The notes: generated by a model not told the origin, from the letters alone. A stretch of DNA of 64,000 nucleotides from Anadara kagoshimensis (GCA_021292105.1 CM037867.1:13406928-13470927), one strand, 5' to 3'. Positions 1 to 12,814 are shown, numbered from the stretch's first letter. A program made the numbers and translations.

Positions 1-224
1 TAAGATTTTTCTTAACTTAAATTTTGAAAAATTCAAAATCTTCATAATTTTGTAATTTTTCATGATATTCAGGAATTTAAGGTGTCTATTTTGAGATATT
101 GTCTAGATTAAAACATGTGCATTTAGTTTGGACAAAAATATTAATCAGTAGTTCCAAAAAGGGATTACCAAAATTTGCTAAACTTAAGTTAAGGAAAATT
201 TTAGCTAAGGAATGATTGTGAAAC

Positions 225-430
225 TGGAGCCAGAGGCATAATGTTTATCAACAATTTTGTGATGACGTCCGTAAAACTTTTGAGGGCCTTGATAAGTATA
301 GGCTAACAATATCTTTGCGTCAATATTTTATTTGTAAGCAGCTTGCATAGTTGTATAAAGTTCCTGTAGTAGGGACAAACTCTATCATATAGTATTAAAC
401 GGGAGACAAATACAACATAAGTAGAAGAAG
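225..430 (+). repeat. Family C dispersed element, 3' part
   Basis: This matches the 3' part of the family C copy at 57,995-58,600: the stretches around GTGATGACGTCCGTAAAAC, GAGGGCCTTGATAAG and TTGTAAGCAGCTTG recur there in the same order. The 5' part with the GGAGCACCCGG core is missing. Nothing else is recognised in 1-944. Confidence 0.75.
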
Positions 431-944
431 AGTATGTCTAATACCACGTTATGTAAGACGTAGATAGATACACCTTGGTCTCAATAACCCAACATAAATA
501 CACTGTGACGATATGTAAAACCTTCCTATAGTAAGTATGTGTAATAGATAAAGCTACAATTTATTTTCTTCTTCAAAAACAATATCATGGACCAAAAGCC
601 AGAAAAATGTTTCTAAATAAAGAAAAATATATTTTATTATCAGACATGTATTCTAATTAAAAATCACGCCATGGTATTTAAAATGAACTTAAAAACTCAT
701 AAAGACATGAAAATAATTGTAATTGCACAAACATGAACATAAATAGATATCATAAGACATAGATTTTTCAATTATGTCACACTAGTTCAGTATTAACTTG
801 TCACGGTGTATGGTTTTTTTCTACCAAATGCTAAAAACAGATTCTAAAGGTTTAAAATTTAATTTGTACTGCTTATACCCGTGTTAGAAATAACGCATAT
901 AAATGTACAAACTAAAACAGCCTGACGTCCTATAAACTTGTAAA

Positions 945-1105
945 TACAGTAGAGGGCTGTCGAAAAGTTTAACACTAAGGAAACGAAATAATTTCGAATT
1001 GGTAGCTCATCTCCGCATCTTTGTTAGTTATATATCTCGACAGCTTTCCGTCAACTGCTTTCTAACTTTTAAGCAGATTTAAACTTTCGACAGGTTTGTA
1101 CCGTA
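945..1105. mobile_element. Family A MITE
   Basis: The left end reads TACAG then CTGTCGAAAAGTTTAACAC. The right end, TTAAACTTTCGACAGG and then a GTA-ending terminus, is its reverse complement. The interior is not coding, which is typical of a non-autonomous terminal-inverted-repeat element. Diverged from the other copies. Confidence 0.75.
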
Positions 1106-2030
1106 CACTTGTATTATTTTGGAACTAATTTGGCATAAATTTTACTTTAAAAAAGCATTTAGTTATGTAACGCCCACATTCATTAATAGTGTGATAACAA
1201 AGCCATTAATAACAGTTTACTGGCGTGTTATTGATGTTGTGTTTTGTCTGGTGCCATTAGTCCCTTCGACCAAAAGGTAAAATGAAAACAGGAACCGACA
1301 TACAAGTCAAACGAGAAAAGGACAGATGATAGAAGCTTGACAATACAATCAAATATTATTATATTTGAATAATTTATAATACCTTCGGTACATGTATAAC
1401 GAAAATATTTAAAAAGCCCAAAAACACACAGTAGTAGAAAATCTGGAACATGTTGTGTAGTTAGTAAAGAAATGTAGTCTGCTCTTGTTTGAAAAAAATG
1501 GGAATGGTTGGGCTTACGGTGAATGCTAATTTTCTAATGGAGAAAACAAGCCATTTTCAAAAATTGTTTCCATGTTACTTTGAACTAGATCAAGGTAAAA
1601 TAAATTCGTAAAAAAGTCTGAATTTGGGGCTAATTAAAATCTGAAAAATCCTCAAAAACTAAGGTATACTCCCTCATGGAAAGTATTTTCTATCAATTTT
1701 GGTAAAATAAATGTTTGGTCCTTTTGATTTTTCAACCCTTTCATAAAATATTGGTTTCACAATTTCGGTCCAAGCATCCCGAATCGGCTGTCTAGTGCTG
1801 TACAATTAACACTGATATAATGAGTAATTAAAATAATGTCTCCATTGATTAGATAAAAATGCATTTATATCCACCATCCCCCCAAATAAAATATTGTTCT
1901 AAAATATGTGTCAAATGGTGCAAATCTGTATTTAACATTTTTAATTTTAAACAACGAATATTCGTAGTTTATTAATATTTGATATGATTTTCCTTATTTA
2001 TGAATTAAATGCCATTTAATGGCCTTTGCC
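1106..2030. repeat. Family F dispersed element (about 1,540-1,830) in non-coding DNA
   Basis: Around 1,650-1,830 the sequence shares CCTCAAAAACTAAGG, TTTTGGTAAAATA, GGTCCTTTTGATTTT and GTCTAGTGCTGTA with the copies near 11,340-11,500 and 38,925-39,130, in the same order. The rest of the interval is AT-rich with no recognised feature. Confidence 0.65.
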
Positions 2031-2197
2031 GTACAGACCTGTCGACAGGTAAACACTGAGCTGACAAAAAGTCACCAAAAGTTGGTAGCCGAGTGGCTGA
2101 GATGTGGATAACTAGTGGCCGAAATAGATAGCAGCTGCCTTTGATTCGACGCTTAATCGTTAGTTTAGTGTTAAATTTTCGACAGGTCTGTACTGTA
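2031..2197. mobile_element. Family A MITE
   Basis: The ends TACAGACCTGTCGACAGG and CGACAGGTCTGTACTGTA are imperfect inverted repeats extended by AACACTGAGC and TAGTTTAGTGTT. The 67-codon minus-strand reading frame crossing it is an artefact of the element. Confidence 0.85.
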
Positions 2198-4230
2198 GTC
2201 ATATACATAACACAGATACACTAAAAGACTGACTGTATTTTGATAAGCTCATAACTAAGCTGATGGATTGATTGTCTCCAATGGAAGATAATGTCAGACA
2301 ACCAGATGGAAATTTGGGAATTGAAATTGTCAAAAACATAAATCCTATTGCTTATTATTGATCATAAATAGAAATGATCTAAAGATTATACATATCACTA
2401 GGACAAGTTAGGATTAATTCAATAATGTCTGTTGGATAAATAGGTCGAATATCTGGCACATGCGTGGGTATTTAAAGTGCGGTATGTTCTCAAAAGGTCA
2501 TTAAGGTTTCTGGACAATTCCGGATAATGTAAGTTTGCTCAGTATTCAGAATTCTGTCAGTCCAAGATACTTCCAGTTGAAGTTAAATTGGAAAAAATGT
2601 TTCTCCCATGCCCACTATAAATGTGCTGGATATTTCCTTTTGAAGAAACAATGGAAGTTTTTTCGTTCTCGATTTACCACCACTATACCAAGTATATCTA
2701 AAATAAATGTTTTCATTTTAAAAGTTTTTATTCTGAAATATATGTTGTTATATCACAAGTATGCTATCTAGACTTGTTTTGAATGTACAATGTAATCCCT
2801 ACGTTTTGATTAGCTTCAATGATATGAACATTTGCTTTAACTTCCTAATAGTTGTAAGCCGCCAAGAAGAGTATGTGACCTGAAGATAGCCGAATTTAAA
2901 AAGTTTGATCAAGAAGGCGTTATGTGGGCGAACCCATAAAGAAAATCTTTAGGTTTAGTCTTCGAAAAATTGATGTTCAACGTGGTGTAAAAGTGTGATA
3001 AATTCCGATTGATCGTTTCAAACAATCACAGACAATCAGATATTGACTTAGGAATAAAACTATTCAGAAACAAATCCGATTGCTTATATTTGGACATAAA
3101 TAGAAATATCAGTGGGTCAAGTGATTTTCAAGTCAATATCTTAAAGTACATCGGTTTAATAGGACACATGACTGAAAAGTTAAAGGCCGCGTGGTAAATG
3201 AGTTGGCCATTTTCACAATATTGATGAAAAGTATTATGTCTGTGTTCAGGATTACCCTGGATATATTTGATTACACACTTGATAGATGTAGCTAGCTACA
3301 CTGTATGTGCTTACCCTTCCGGAGCACCCGGTCTCACTTGCCTAGAGGACGTTGAAGTGTTTCAAAGTTTTTATTTTGCTATGTTTGTTCTTGGTACATA
3401 CAGACACATGCAATCAGTTATAATTAGTAATATAATGTAAATATCAAAAAGCTTACTATACCGTGTATGATTGGACGTTCTACTACGGTTTCTCAATTGA
3501 TAGAGTGCTTGCTCTGTATATGGGAGCTTGAAGTTACATCACGACACCCCAGGGGGATCTGACTAAAACCTACAAATACGTAATTCTTTCGTCAAGCGTT
3601 CGTTTTTACGAGATGAGGGTCATGGGGTTCTTCGGAAAATACTTTGAAAACTGTTGTCCCGTGTCACGGCAGGCGTGGCACGTTAAGGAACCCTCGCTGT
3701 ACATTGCCATGGGCGCACAGCAAAGATCAAGATTTCTCCACCTATAGATGGCTACTTCTCGTTATAAGTGGAATATTCTTTACTGGTACTTTAAACCCTA
3801 TTCAACTAATCTGGTTTGTTTTGAGATGTTTATCTAATTGGTCACTTTGAAATATTTAGTTGTTATACATATCTATCGACTTGATGCTCGCAAATGAAAG
3901 GCATTGCCAAAAGATCAAAAAGTAATTTAGGAATGACATTGATAAGAAAGATAGATTCGATTGCTTATATATGTGGTCATAAATAGAATTGGATGTATTT
4001 AAAGAGAGTTATAAAATCCAGTCAGACAAGTGTGGGATAACCTAAATTGGGACAGAAAATTGACTTGTAGATCAGACGGCAAATTCGAGGCCACTAGTAT
4101 AGTATTAACATACAGTTAAGTATCACAAGTGTTTTTTTTTGTCGTGATGTCAGGAGTGGGCGAGGTTTGATCAACAACGAACACTATTGTTTTTAATTTT
4201 AGTACTCATAATTATTTTTCATATAAATCC
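2198..4230. repeat. Non-coding region with a motif repeated three times
   Basis: A block containing ATTGCTTAT followed by CATAAATAGAA occurs near 2,345, 3,080 and 3,960, each preceded by a run like ATCAGATATTGACTTAGG or a variant. The spacing of about 730 and 880 bp suggests an old large tandem or dispersed repeat. A family C fragment (minus) lies at about 3,285-3,415 and a family D SINE at about 3,481-3,805. No gene is recognised. Confidence 0.4.
3481..3805 (+). mobile_element. Family D tRNA-derived SINE, diverged
   Basis: It begins with a tRNA-like head (TGATAGAGTGCTTGCTCTG, box A region), continues with the body motifs CCGTGTCACGGCAGGCGTGG and ACATTGCCATGGGCGCA, and ends near GGAATATTCTTTACTGG. 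The same order is seen at 34,835-35,130 and, inverted, at 23,695-23,990. The B box is eroded. Confidence 0.7.
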
Positions 4231-5318
4231 AGGGAGCGTCTACAATCAAGAGTTAAAAAAGTTTGATTTAACATGTGTTTCATATCTCGCATATTGTTTT
4301 ATGTCTAATTTCAATTGTTTATTGTTCTTAGCTACACTATACCAAGTATAAATTACCTTATTTGATTGTTTGTTTCGATGTCGTGTTTTTGAATGTATGG
4401 TCAGCACAAAACACTTCTTATCAGCTGCAGAGGTCTCATTGACCGAATGTTCGAAAGTCAGTGGTTCAAAAAACCTCTCATCAGTTAGGTGTTTACCAGT
4501 TTTCAAAGTTTATACTTTGCATTTTGGATTATGATTTGGACATGGAGCTGCATGTCTGCTACTGATTTTAGTCCACTGGGATAGATCGGAAAGTGTGAAA
4601 AACTTCTTCAGTTCACTAAGCAGGAGTGGTTGGTTTTTATTTCCAACACTCCAGTTTCCTCTATCATTCATGAATGGACCGCCTCGATATAAGTGACACA
4701 ATCTTGACAAGGACGTTAAAAGCACTTCAGTTCTATTTACTGTAGCATATAATATATAGATATTTCTATATTCCAGTAAAAAAAATACTCTGGATGTAGA
4801 CATGTGACGTCTAACAAGAAATAAAAAACAATACTTTTTGTATCCAAGATTAAAAATCTCGAACCCAAACACGTAACATTAATATCCTTTATAAGCCGAA
4901 CAATCACGCAAACAGTTACTGAATTCAATTTACCGGTTGTAATAAATGTTCTCTATATTTGTTTATTTGTCTAAATAAAGGCGATTGATTGGTTGGTGTC
5001 TACAATTAAACCAGTAATGAAATCACGCGACATATCCGTATCGATTGGTGCCCTGTCTATAACATTGCTACAGAAATGAGCAGTGCGTATTGATTTCCTA
5101 TATTAATTTACGTTACCCTTGAGAGCGCTAGGATCATCGGGTACCTGTCAATTAGTCTGGGTTGATAAAACGCTTTAATCTTGATCAGTTCTGTTTATAC
5201 TTGTCATTGATGAATCACTGGTGAAGTAGATGTATATAGATGTGAATCATGTGATTTTCTATCTGATTTTTTTTATCATGAGATCATATTCCTATGACTT
5301 CGCTAGGATTTCGCTAAG
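4231..5318. other. Non-coding, no feature recognised
   Basis: AT-rich sequence with overlapping short frames on both strands that show no recognisable domain. A family C tail fragment (TTTGGATTATGATTTGGACATGG region) lies at about 4,500-4,545. Confidence 0.5.
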
Positions 5319-5640
5319 AGTTGAGTGGAGTAATGTTGTTTTACTCACGAGTAAAGATTCTTTTTCATGTCGGGGCATGCAGATACTTTCAACCACTCGG
5401 TCAGCCAGGTTCCGTACCATGTTATTTGCTACATGGAGTTTTTATCACAAGTTTAAATGGTGCAATAGATAGGATCGGCGTTTATACAAAGAGTAGAGTG
5501 GAGAAATGTTGCTTTATGTCCCAGCCAATATTCTTCAACTTATGTTGAAGCATACAGTTACTTTCAACCACTCTGTCAGCCAAGTCTCTTTCATCTCCTT
5601 TTTTAGCCGGATTTTTATCACACGTTTTAATATTCTTTGT
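5319..5640. repeat. Imperfect tandem duplication, about 175 bp
   Basis: The segment starting AGTGGAGTAATGTTG and running through ACTTTCAACCACTCGGTCAGCC to TTTTTATCACAAG recurs directly downstream as AGTGGAGAAATGTTG, ACTTTCAACCACTCTGTCAGCC and TTTTTATCACACG. Short reading frames across both copies are by-products. Confidence 0.7.
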
Positions 5641-7261
5641 AACAACTGATTTGACCAAGAACAAGATACTACACGGCACGACACCGCGCAACGACAGAAA
5701 CATACAAGGCCACATTGTGACCACTGATTATGAAACTCCATACTTAGTTTTGTGTTAAAGTAGTACTGGATGGCACCCAACAATCATCGTCCATCCCAAC
5801 ACAATCCTCTGTCTATATAGAGTCACAACAGTAATCAAGAATGAACACTTTGGCCGAATTTAACATACATGTATTTAAAACAATTCACAACAGTCTAGAA
5901 ATGCACGCATTATGGAAATCTGGTATTTATTACACATATGATATGCAAAATAAAACTCAGCTAAAGGGAATATGGAGATATGAAGGAAAAATGATGATTA
6001 ATTTTATAAAGCGCTCGTTAACAATTACGGGTTACACTGTCTCTAGTTGACTAGGTTCGAATCCCAATCAGACATATCATAGTCTAACGTCTGTCAGTTC
6101 ATTTGCCAATGATCTATGTTTGTTTTTAAGTTTACTTCAGTAATTGACTGACTTTAATTACGTGAAAGAAGGCTGGGCCGAGGCGTACAAAAACGTTGAT
6201 CAACTATTATGGCAGCAGTGGGTATCAATTTTACGAGCCAACAATTTTTTTACATAAGTCACCTAAAGGAAATGTGCTTTTGTGAAATTTTTCATGCAAA
6301 AAATCAAATATGCAGAAAAAAACACGACAAAAGGAAAGCGAAATCCCATTCTTATGCACCATTAACTATGCCAGAGAAAAACAATACTCATAAAGATGGA
6401 CAATAACAGTCTAGTTAAACACGAACTACAATTATCTTAGACAAAAAACAGCAAGAACAGACTTCGATCTTAGAGAGAATGGAAAACCGTGTGTAATTAC
6501 CGGTGTTCTGAAAACCTACTGGGAGTAGAAACAAAATTATTGGTATTTATAAGATCACATTATATCAAGTTCTTGATTACTGTCGGAGGAAAACATTGTA
6601 TTTGATGTTTAGATCACGTAATATCGGGTTATTCAAAACAGTAAATTTTAAATCAATAATACAATGTAATATCACTAATGAAGTGGAATGTTAAAATATA
6701 ATACAGTAAAAGACCATTTTCGGGTTCCGCGATCGGTACCATTTCGGTGATTTATAATCTACTTAAGTCACGCGTGTTGTTTTAGCCCAAGTCAAGACTG
6801 TTTCCCATATAATTAGGTGGTCAGTTCTGGAGATAATGAAGGATACCGGATTAACCTAAAAATACACACACGAAAAAACCCCACCAAAAACACACCGGCT
6901 TTCGGCTAACGAACTTGACTTGGATACACAATTAAATTATGATATTTATCATCTACTATATATAAATAGTGTTCTTGGAAAAAACATCAATCGTCGACAA
7001 ATTTTCTCACTCCAGTATATATCCCTAGTAAATTTCGAACCTAAGCTTTAAGAGGCGCTGTGATCTGTAACATTGAGCTGGTTTGGTAGTATTATCATAC
7101 CTGTATTGTACAATATTTTCTGCTGCGATGGTTCTTGCCTATAACAAGTTTTTTTTTCCAAATTTGATCATATTTCTTCTTCTTCTTCACTACTGTAGGA
7201 ACCACTCTGTTTGTGACAGTGAAATACTCTTCATATTTATAGAAAATCAATTAAATTTTAA
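5641..7261. other. Non-coding with SINE-like fragments
   Basis: A box-B-like GGTTCGAATCC lies at about 6,053-6,063, preceded by a degenerate tRNA-like stretch. About 6,790-6,920 is a family H fragment (AAGTCAAGACTGTTTCCCATAT, then GGCTTTCGGCTAACGAAC). A tRNA-like remnant with TTCGAACC lies near 7,035. No gene is recognised. Confidence 0.4.
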
Positions 7262-7600
7262 TAAATATTAATATTTTTCACTTACGTGTACCTAGTCGTA
7301 ACAGGAAATCTGTACGCGCATCCGCGATTAGCCTAGAATATATCTGCATAGGGTAAAACGTTGACGCTATGGGGATTTAACATGTTGAAAAAACCAGGCA
7401 AATGACGGATTCTGTTGCGCATATGACGTAAAACGTCACCAAGAACATCACTTCCGGTGTAAACTTCGCCATTTCGCCATGTAAAATCCCCAGAACGCCA
7501 ACAATTTCCTTTCTACAGACATACTTTAAGACAATCGCTGATGCGCATGCAGATTTCCTGTTACGACTAGATACAAGTAAGTGAAAAATATCAATATTTA
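7262..7600. mobile_element. Foldback MITE with 68-bp inverted ends
   Basis: The left arm 7,262-7,329 and the right arm 7,533-7,600 are inverted copies that differ at only a few positions; the shared core includes CTAGTCGTAACAGGAAATCT. An inner pair, GGGGATTTAACATG and CATGTAAAATCCCC, makes the element almost palindromic throughout. There is no coding capacity. No unambiguous target-site duplication is visible. Confidence 0.85.
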
Positions 7601-7674
7601 TTCAACTACAAGAAGTTGAAAACAACCTGAAGTAAACTATATTTCTCTTTTCTACACACGTTGCGAGTGACGCT

Positions 7675-7810
7675 AGCTAAACAGGAGGTGCTTACCCTTC
7701 TGGAGCATCCGGCCTCACTTCCCTGGTTGAAGTTCAAATGTTTAACCTAACTTGTCAGTTCCAAAGTTTTTACTTTGCTTCTGGTTTGTGATTCGGACAT
7801 GGATAAGTAT
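7675..7810 (-). repeat. Family C dispersed element
   Basis: Contains GAGGTGCTTACCCTTCTGG, GCATCCGGCCTCACTTCCC and TTGTGATTCGGACATGG, the reverse complement of the 57,995 copy. Confidence 0.8.
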
Positions 7811-8049
7811 GTTCGTTTTTTATTCTACTGTAAAAGTGCTGGGCTAATCATTTTACTGTCTTCTTTTTTATCTTAAACCGCTTATTTTTGTAACTAGATA
7901 AAACATAATTTTTTTTCAGGTCAAACAAGATTGTTATCTTCCTGTACACAAGCTATAATTATAATGGTGGAATCGATTTACTAATCTTTCCCGGAAGTAT
8001 ATATATGTAGGTTAATGCTAGACAACAAGTCATCTAATTATTAAAAGTG

Positions 8050-9950
8050 AGTCAGGCATCTCAGATTGAACCATGTTAAGCAAAAATCAGATACAAAAGG
8101 TAGGAGGGTGTGGCATCGAGCTTTTAGATACACGATGTCATCTGTTTGTTACGTCTGGCCAAAACTAAACGCTCATCAATTTCACATTAAGCAGCGCTTA
8201 TATATTATGGCACATAGTGGTTGTGAAATTAAAGGGGAGCCTGAGCAACTCCTGTGCATCGTTCAACATTCAATATAGTTACCGCCAGTAACTTGAAAAC
8301 GGCAATGGCTCCCGTGTCATAACCACACTGATTAGTTCCACACACACACACGCACACACACATGGGGGAGTAAATCTAGAATATTGATTACTTACTGACA
8401 ATAAAAACCATGTTAAACCATGTTGTGACATACATATCTAAATCAACTAAGTTAAGCCATAATCATTAAATCTTATTTCCACTGCACACAACTGGACATT
8501 TCTTCCATATTGTTGCCACATTGGTAAATGCTATTAAAATCTCAGTATTTGACACAGAAACAAATCTAGGTTTATTCATTAAAGCTATCAAAAAGCATTG
8601 TTTGTTATAAAAAAGACAGTCATCTCGAAATCAACGTTTGCCATTCGACAGAAACGGCATTTGCATTTTTGTTACACTGAATGAAGATTACTATCGTGTT
8701 GTTACATTTATCAGTACTTCTAGTATCAAACTTGCTATATTTCAATATTTGACACCGACGTCAATCTTGGATATTAAAGTAAGGAGAAGCATATGTTTAT
8801 ATTTAGTTCAACTTAAGCAAACATAATAAGACCTACTGCTGAAAACAGCAGTGCTCTCGTGATGCTAAAGCATTGAATTGTATATGTTTATAAAACTGAC
8901 ACAATTCAATGATTGGCACGGAAATAAATACGAATTATCTAAAGTAAACTAGATACATGTTCGTTATAAGAACCGTGTGCATCTCAGAATCGTCAAAGTT
9001 CAGCAAACATCTAGTTGTCACTACGTAGAAACGGCAATTGCTTCTGCAACTACTGTAACTATACTGATGCTTTTTGTTCGAACTAATAATTCCGATACAT
9101 TTAATGTATGACAAAGGTTAATCTATGTTATTTAAGTCAGCAAGAAACAGGTTTGTTATGTGTAAACTAGGCATATCGGAACCAACTAAGTTAAGCAAAT
9201 GGCATTATAATTATCTTTTTGCCAATGTGGAGATATAGAGATTGCTTCCATGACTAGTGCATTCAAAATTGAACACGTCACAATATTTGACATGGAAGTT
9301 AACTGGGAACTAACTAGAGACATGTTTGCTACAAATACGTCAGGCATATCAGAATCAACAAAGTTTAGCAAACATCATTATATCTAGTTGCCACTGCTTG
9401 GAAACGAAAATTGTCTTCGTGATGCTTTAAGATTGATAAGTGCGATAACCACTGAACACATTTCAAATATACCGTCTGGCTGGCACTGCCTAGAAACGAC
9501 AAATACACGATGTTACTAAAATCATTAGTGCTATCAAACTTGATTGGCATGGAATTAAATATGAGTTATCTAAAGTCAGGCATCTTGGAATCAACTAAGT
9601 TAAGCTAACAACATTATATCTAATTGCCAATGCTCAAAAACGACATTTTATCGTGCTACGATAGTTACCAAATTAATTAGTGCGATCAAAACTGAACACA
9701 TTTCAACATTTGACATGGAATAAACCCGGACAAGAGACAACAACATCATTATATCTAATTGACACTTCTCTGAAACGGAGATCGCTTCCGTGCTTTTAAT
9801 GATTTTGACTTCAATACTTGGTACGACACTAAATTTAGGTTAATTAAAGTCAACAAGAAGCATGTGTGCATTAAGTAATTTAATCATCTAAGCAAACATT
9901 AAAATGATCCCGAAGCTGATGTTATCTCATAGTAACGAATGAAGTTTTTT
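8050..9950. repeat. Degenerate satellite, period about 200 bp
   Basis: A phrase like CATATCAGAATCAACAAAG plus TTAGCAAACAT plus TATCTAGTTGCCACTGC plus GAAACG recurs near 8,050, 8,440, 8,985, 9,175, 9,350 and 9,590. It is followed each time by an AACACATTTCAA/TTTGACATGGAA segment. Intervals of about 175 to 240 bp show indel decay. A (CA)n tract sits at 8,341-8,362. The short frames inside are not genes. Confidence 0.7.
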
Positions 9951-10029
9951 AAAGACGATATACAACGCGTAATTATAACCACTTGGCATGGATTTGGAGG
10001 GGGTATATCAAAGGTATCTTTGTGTGACT

Positions 10030-10186
10030 TTGCCATGGAAAAGTAATAATATATGATCATGTGCTAATATTTTAATTTAAAAAAATAAAAAATACAATAT
10101 AGACGCTTGTTTGGTATACCTTTATGATGGAAAAATAATCATACATGACGGGTTCCAATGCTAAAATGAAAAAATAATAAAAATAA

Positions 10187-10233
<47 letters not shown>

Positions 10234-10359
10234 CAACTTAAGTGTCTGCTTGGCATACCTCTATCATGGAAATAATAATGCATGACAGTGTACCAATTAC
10301 CAATGCTAAAATTTAAACTTCCAATATATATAAATAAATAATCAAATAAATACATTTAT

Positions 10360-10403
<44 letters not shown>

Positions 10404-10520
10404 CAACTTATGTGTCTTCTTGGCATACCTCTCATAAAAATATAATCATGGATGACAGTGTACCAATTACCAATGCTAAAGTTAAAACTTCCAATAATAA
10501 TAAATAAATAAATAGTTTAT
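10030..10520. repeat. Tandem array of about 165-bp units with (AAAT)n tracts
   Basis: Three clear copies and one decayed copy share TTGGCATACCTCT, then ATGACAGTGTACCAATTACC, then AATGCTAAA, each followed by an (AAAT)n or (AATAA)n run (for example 10,185-10,231 and 10,357-10,402). Slippage in the tetranucleotide tracts probably drives the copy-number change. Confidence 0.8.
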
Positions 10521-10600
10521 AGGTAAACGAAAAATAATTAATAAGTAAACGAAACATAATTTATAGCAAAACGAAAAATAGTTTATAGCCAAACGAAAGT
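10514..10600. repeat. Short tandem repeat, about 22-27 bp unit
   Basis: Four imperfect copies of a unit resembling AATAGTTTATAGCCAAACGA directly follow the tetranucleotide array. Confidence 0.6.
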
Positions 10601-10624
10601 ATTGAATTACAAATTCCTAATTTT

Positions 10625-10885
10625 ATGTGTCCCTATGGAAATTACATCGAGAGCCTTTTAGCATGGCGTGACATTGATGCCGCATCTTCATGTGATAAAA
10701 TGATACCACTTGACTTTCTCTTTGACATTCTCATCAAGGAGACTAGGTTATTTATTTTAGAACCTGTTGTGCTTGGTCCCATTGATCATAGATTTTTAAA
10801 TGTGTCAGTTCCTTATTCGCAAACTTTATGGTTCCGGATAGTTCTTAGTGCGTGGATGACAGCAATTTTTAAAATAGGTGCATAA
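10625..10885 (+). other. Unrecognised 86-codon open reading frame
   Basis: The frame opens with MCPYGNYIESLL and is the longest uninterrupted frame in the first 11 kb. It shows no recognisable domain and no clear splice sites. It is probably chance or a decayed fragment, and is listed only because it lies outside the identified repeats. Confidence 0.15.
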
Positions 10886-10977
10886 AATAGCTAGAGCTAA
10901 ACGAACTAGCTGCAAAAAATTATCTTGAAGATAACATTGACCGACAAAATTTCATACTAGAATTTAGAATAACTACA

Positions 10978-11170
10978 TACAGTCGAACCTGTCTATAAAG
11001 GCCACCAACGGGAACCAGTAAATGTGGCCTTTATGGGCAGGCATATGGTCATTATATATAGGTATAAATGATCTGAATGAAGAACAATATTAATTGGGAT
11101 ACAATTCTACTGACCTTTATAAGCAGGTGGTTATTATATACAGGTGACCTTTAAGGCAGGTTAGACTGTA
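10978..11170 (-). mobile_element. Family B MITE (pogo/Tigger-like ends)
   Basis: Starts TACAGTCGAACCTGTC and ends GGTTAGACTGTA, with the subterminal mirror motifs TATAAAGGCCACC and GTGACCTTTAAGGCAGG. The CAGTNNAACC-type ends flanked by TA are reminiscent of pogo/Tigger elements of the Tc1/mariner superfamily. That assignment is inferred from the ends alone. Confidence 0.8.
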
Positions 11171-11334
11171 TACATTACAGATTTGCTAAACTTAACATTG
11201 CGCCAATGACTAGGAGTTCAAGCGTGACTGTGGAGTGGGCTGGTGGTCGAAAACCTGTCTATAGATAGGTAACATCTGTCTTTATGCTACGGGGTGCGAG
11301 ATGAGTCGATAATTCGGCATTAATTCGTTAGTTT

Positions 11335-11500
11335 ATTTTGGGTTTTTTTGAGCATCAACGTCATGGTAAAACATTTAGTTTCATAATTTTGGTCCAAGCA
11401 CTACTGATGAGGAATTGTATTCCGAAATGGCCGTCTAGTGCTGTAAAATTAAAACTGATATAATATGTAATTTATTGTAAACATTCGACAAGTCTGAACT
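11335..11500. repeat. Family F dispersed element
   Basis: Carries TGGTCCAAGCACTACTGATG, then GAATTGTATTCCGAAATGGC, then GTCTAGTGCTGTAAAATTAA. The near-identical 39,050-39,130 copy is in the same orientation and the 44,860 and 60,040 copies are inverted. Confidence 0.75.
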
Positions 11501-11812
11501 GTATAAATGTACATTTACAATTATTTTATGTCAGCTACTGAATGTGAATTTCGTCTCTTGTCAGTGGAAGCTCACTTTATTTGTGACCGATACAGCTACA
11601 TTAAAAAAATGTCAATCTAATTCGAATTTAGTCTCTTTTTAAATCCTCAATTTTGAACCGAGGATCACGCCAATTAACGGTATTATTTCTTTCTCTCTTT
11701 CAGATGGCTAGCGATAATCTGATTGGAAGACGGAGAACGTCACGCGATTGATCTGCATGAAATCGACCAAGAGAATTAACGGAAGTGAAAATACAGCCGA
11801 TGATCCTTCCTT

Positions 11813-11957
11813 ATGATGCACTTTCTGTGTGGCCGACAATCCTCAAACGACCAGAAATTGGCAATGAGTTGTCAAAAGCTGGTTCGTCGTGTTGGAAAAC
11901 GTGGTAAAGGAAAGGGACAATTTCAAAGTCCCTGTGGTGTTGCTGTGACTAAATCAG
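11813..11957 (+). CDS. NHL gene, first readable coding exon
   Basis: In-frame stop TGA at 11,801-11,803, then ATGATG at 11,813-11,818. The encoded segment passes through LCGRQSSND to a GKRGKGKGQF stretch typical of the linker entering an NHL propeller, and ends in phase 1 at the GT of 11,958. The start choice is uncertain (11,813, 11,816 or 11,864). Confidence 0.5.
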
Positions 11958-12017
11958 GTAATTGGTGACTCACAAAATTGTTAACCCAAAGAGTATTAAG
12001 TAATGTGCATTTAGCAT

Positions 12018-12196
12018 TACAGTCCAACCTGCCTTAAAGGACACCTCCATATCGGAGGGCCACCTGCTTATGAAGTAGAATTGTATCTCAATTTTCTTTA
12101 TTCATATTATTTGAACCTGTATATAAAGACCACCTGCCCATAAAGACCACTTTTAACGGTTCCCTTTGGTGGCCTTAATAGACAGGTTTGACTGTA
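12018..12196 (+). mobile_element. Family B MITE
   Basis: The ends TACAGTCCAACCTGCC and GACAGGTTTGACTGTA are inverted repeats. The interior CCACCTGCCCATAAAGACC matches the 60,301 copy nearly base for base. Confidence 0.85.
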
Positions 12197-12599
12197 TTTA
12201 AGTTTTTTATATGTTCGCATCATCATACTGACACATACAAGGTTTATATATATAGACATTGTTATTATAAGAAGAAAGTCTTTGTTAATTCTTATATATA
12301 TATTAACAGTACAGGTCTGTCGAAGTAACGAATTATTGTAGGATCGGCAGCTGATCTCAGACCGTCTTCACAGCTTTTTGTTAACTACTATCTATCTAGG
12401 CAGGTTGTCGGTTATCTATATCTCGACCATGAACAGTCAAGCTTTGTCTTCTCATCTTTTTATCGTGTCTTCATTGTTTTTTACCTCTGTATCATAGAAC
12501 GTTTTAGAATGTACACGTGGTTTACTTTTTCATACATTTTACGTAACTGCATTATCAAACTTAATTAATTGGAGTCAGGCATTGAAACCTTTTAGTGCA

Positions 12600-12814
12600 T
12601 AAAACAAGCCTGTCGAAAGATTAACACTGAGTTAACGAAAATTGATCGAAGCTCGACTGCCGGTTGACCGAAATATTGATAGCGATTGTTCAAACTATAA
12701 GTAACAACCGACAAAACTGTCGACACATATATAGCTAATGACTTTTCGAGATGGGTTGCCAATTTGGCACTTAGTGGTTAGCTTAGTGTAAACTTTCAAC
12801 AGGTCTGTACTGTA
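12600..12814. mobile_element. Family A MITE
   Basis: Ends GCCTGTCGAAAGATTAACAC and AACTTTCAACAGGTCTGTAC, then TGTA. Longer than the 945 and 2,031 copies and similar in layout to the 13,025 copy. Confidence 0.8.

Noticed and set aside
10161-10355. Minus frame rich in YLFI repeats
   Set aside because: Translation of an (AAAT)n tract.
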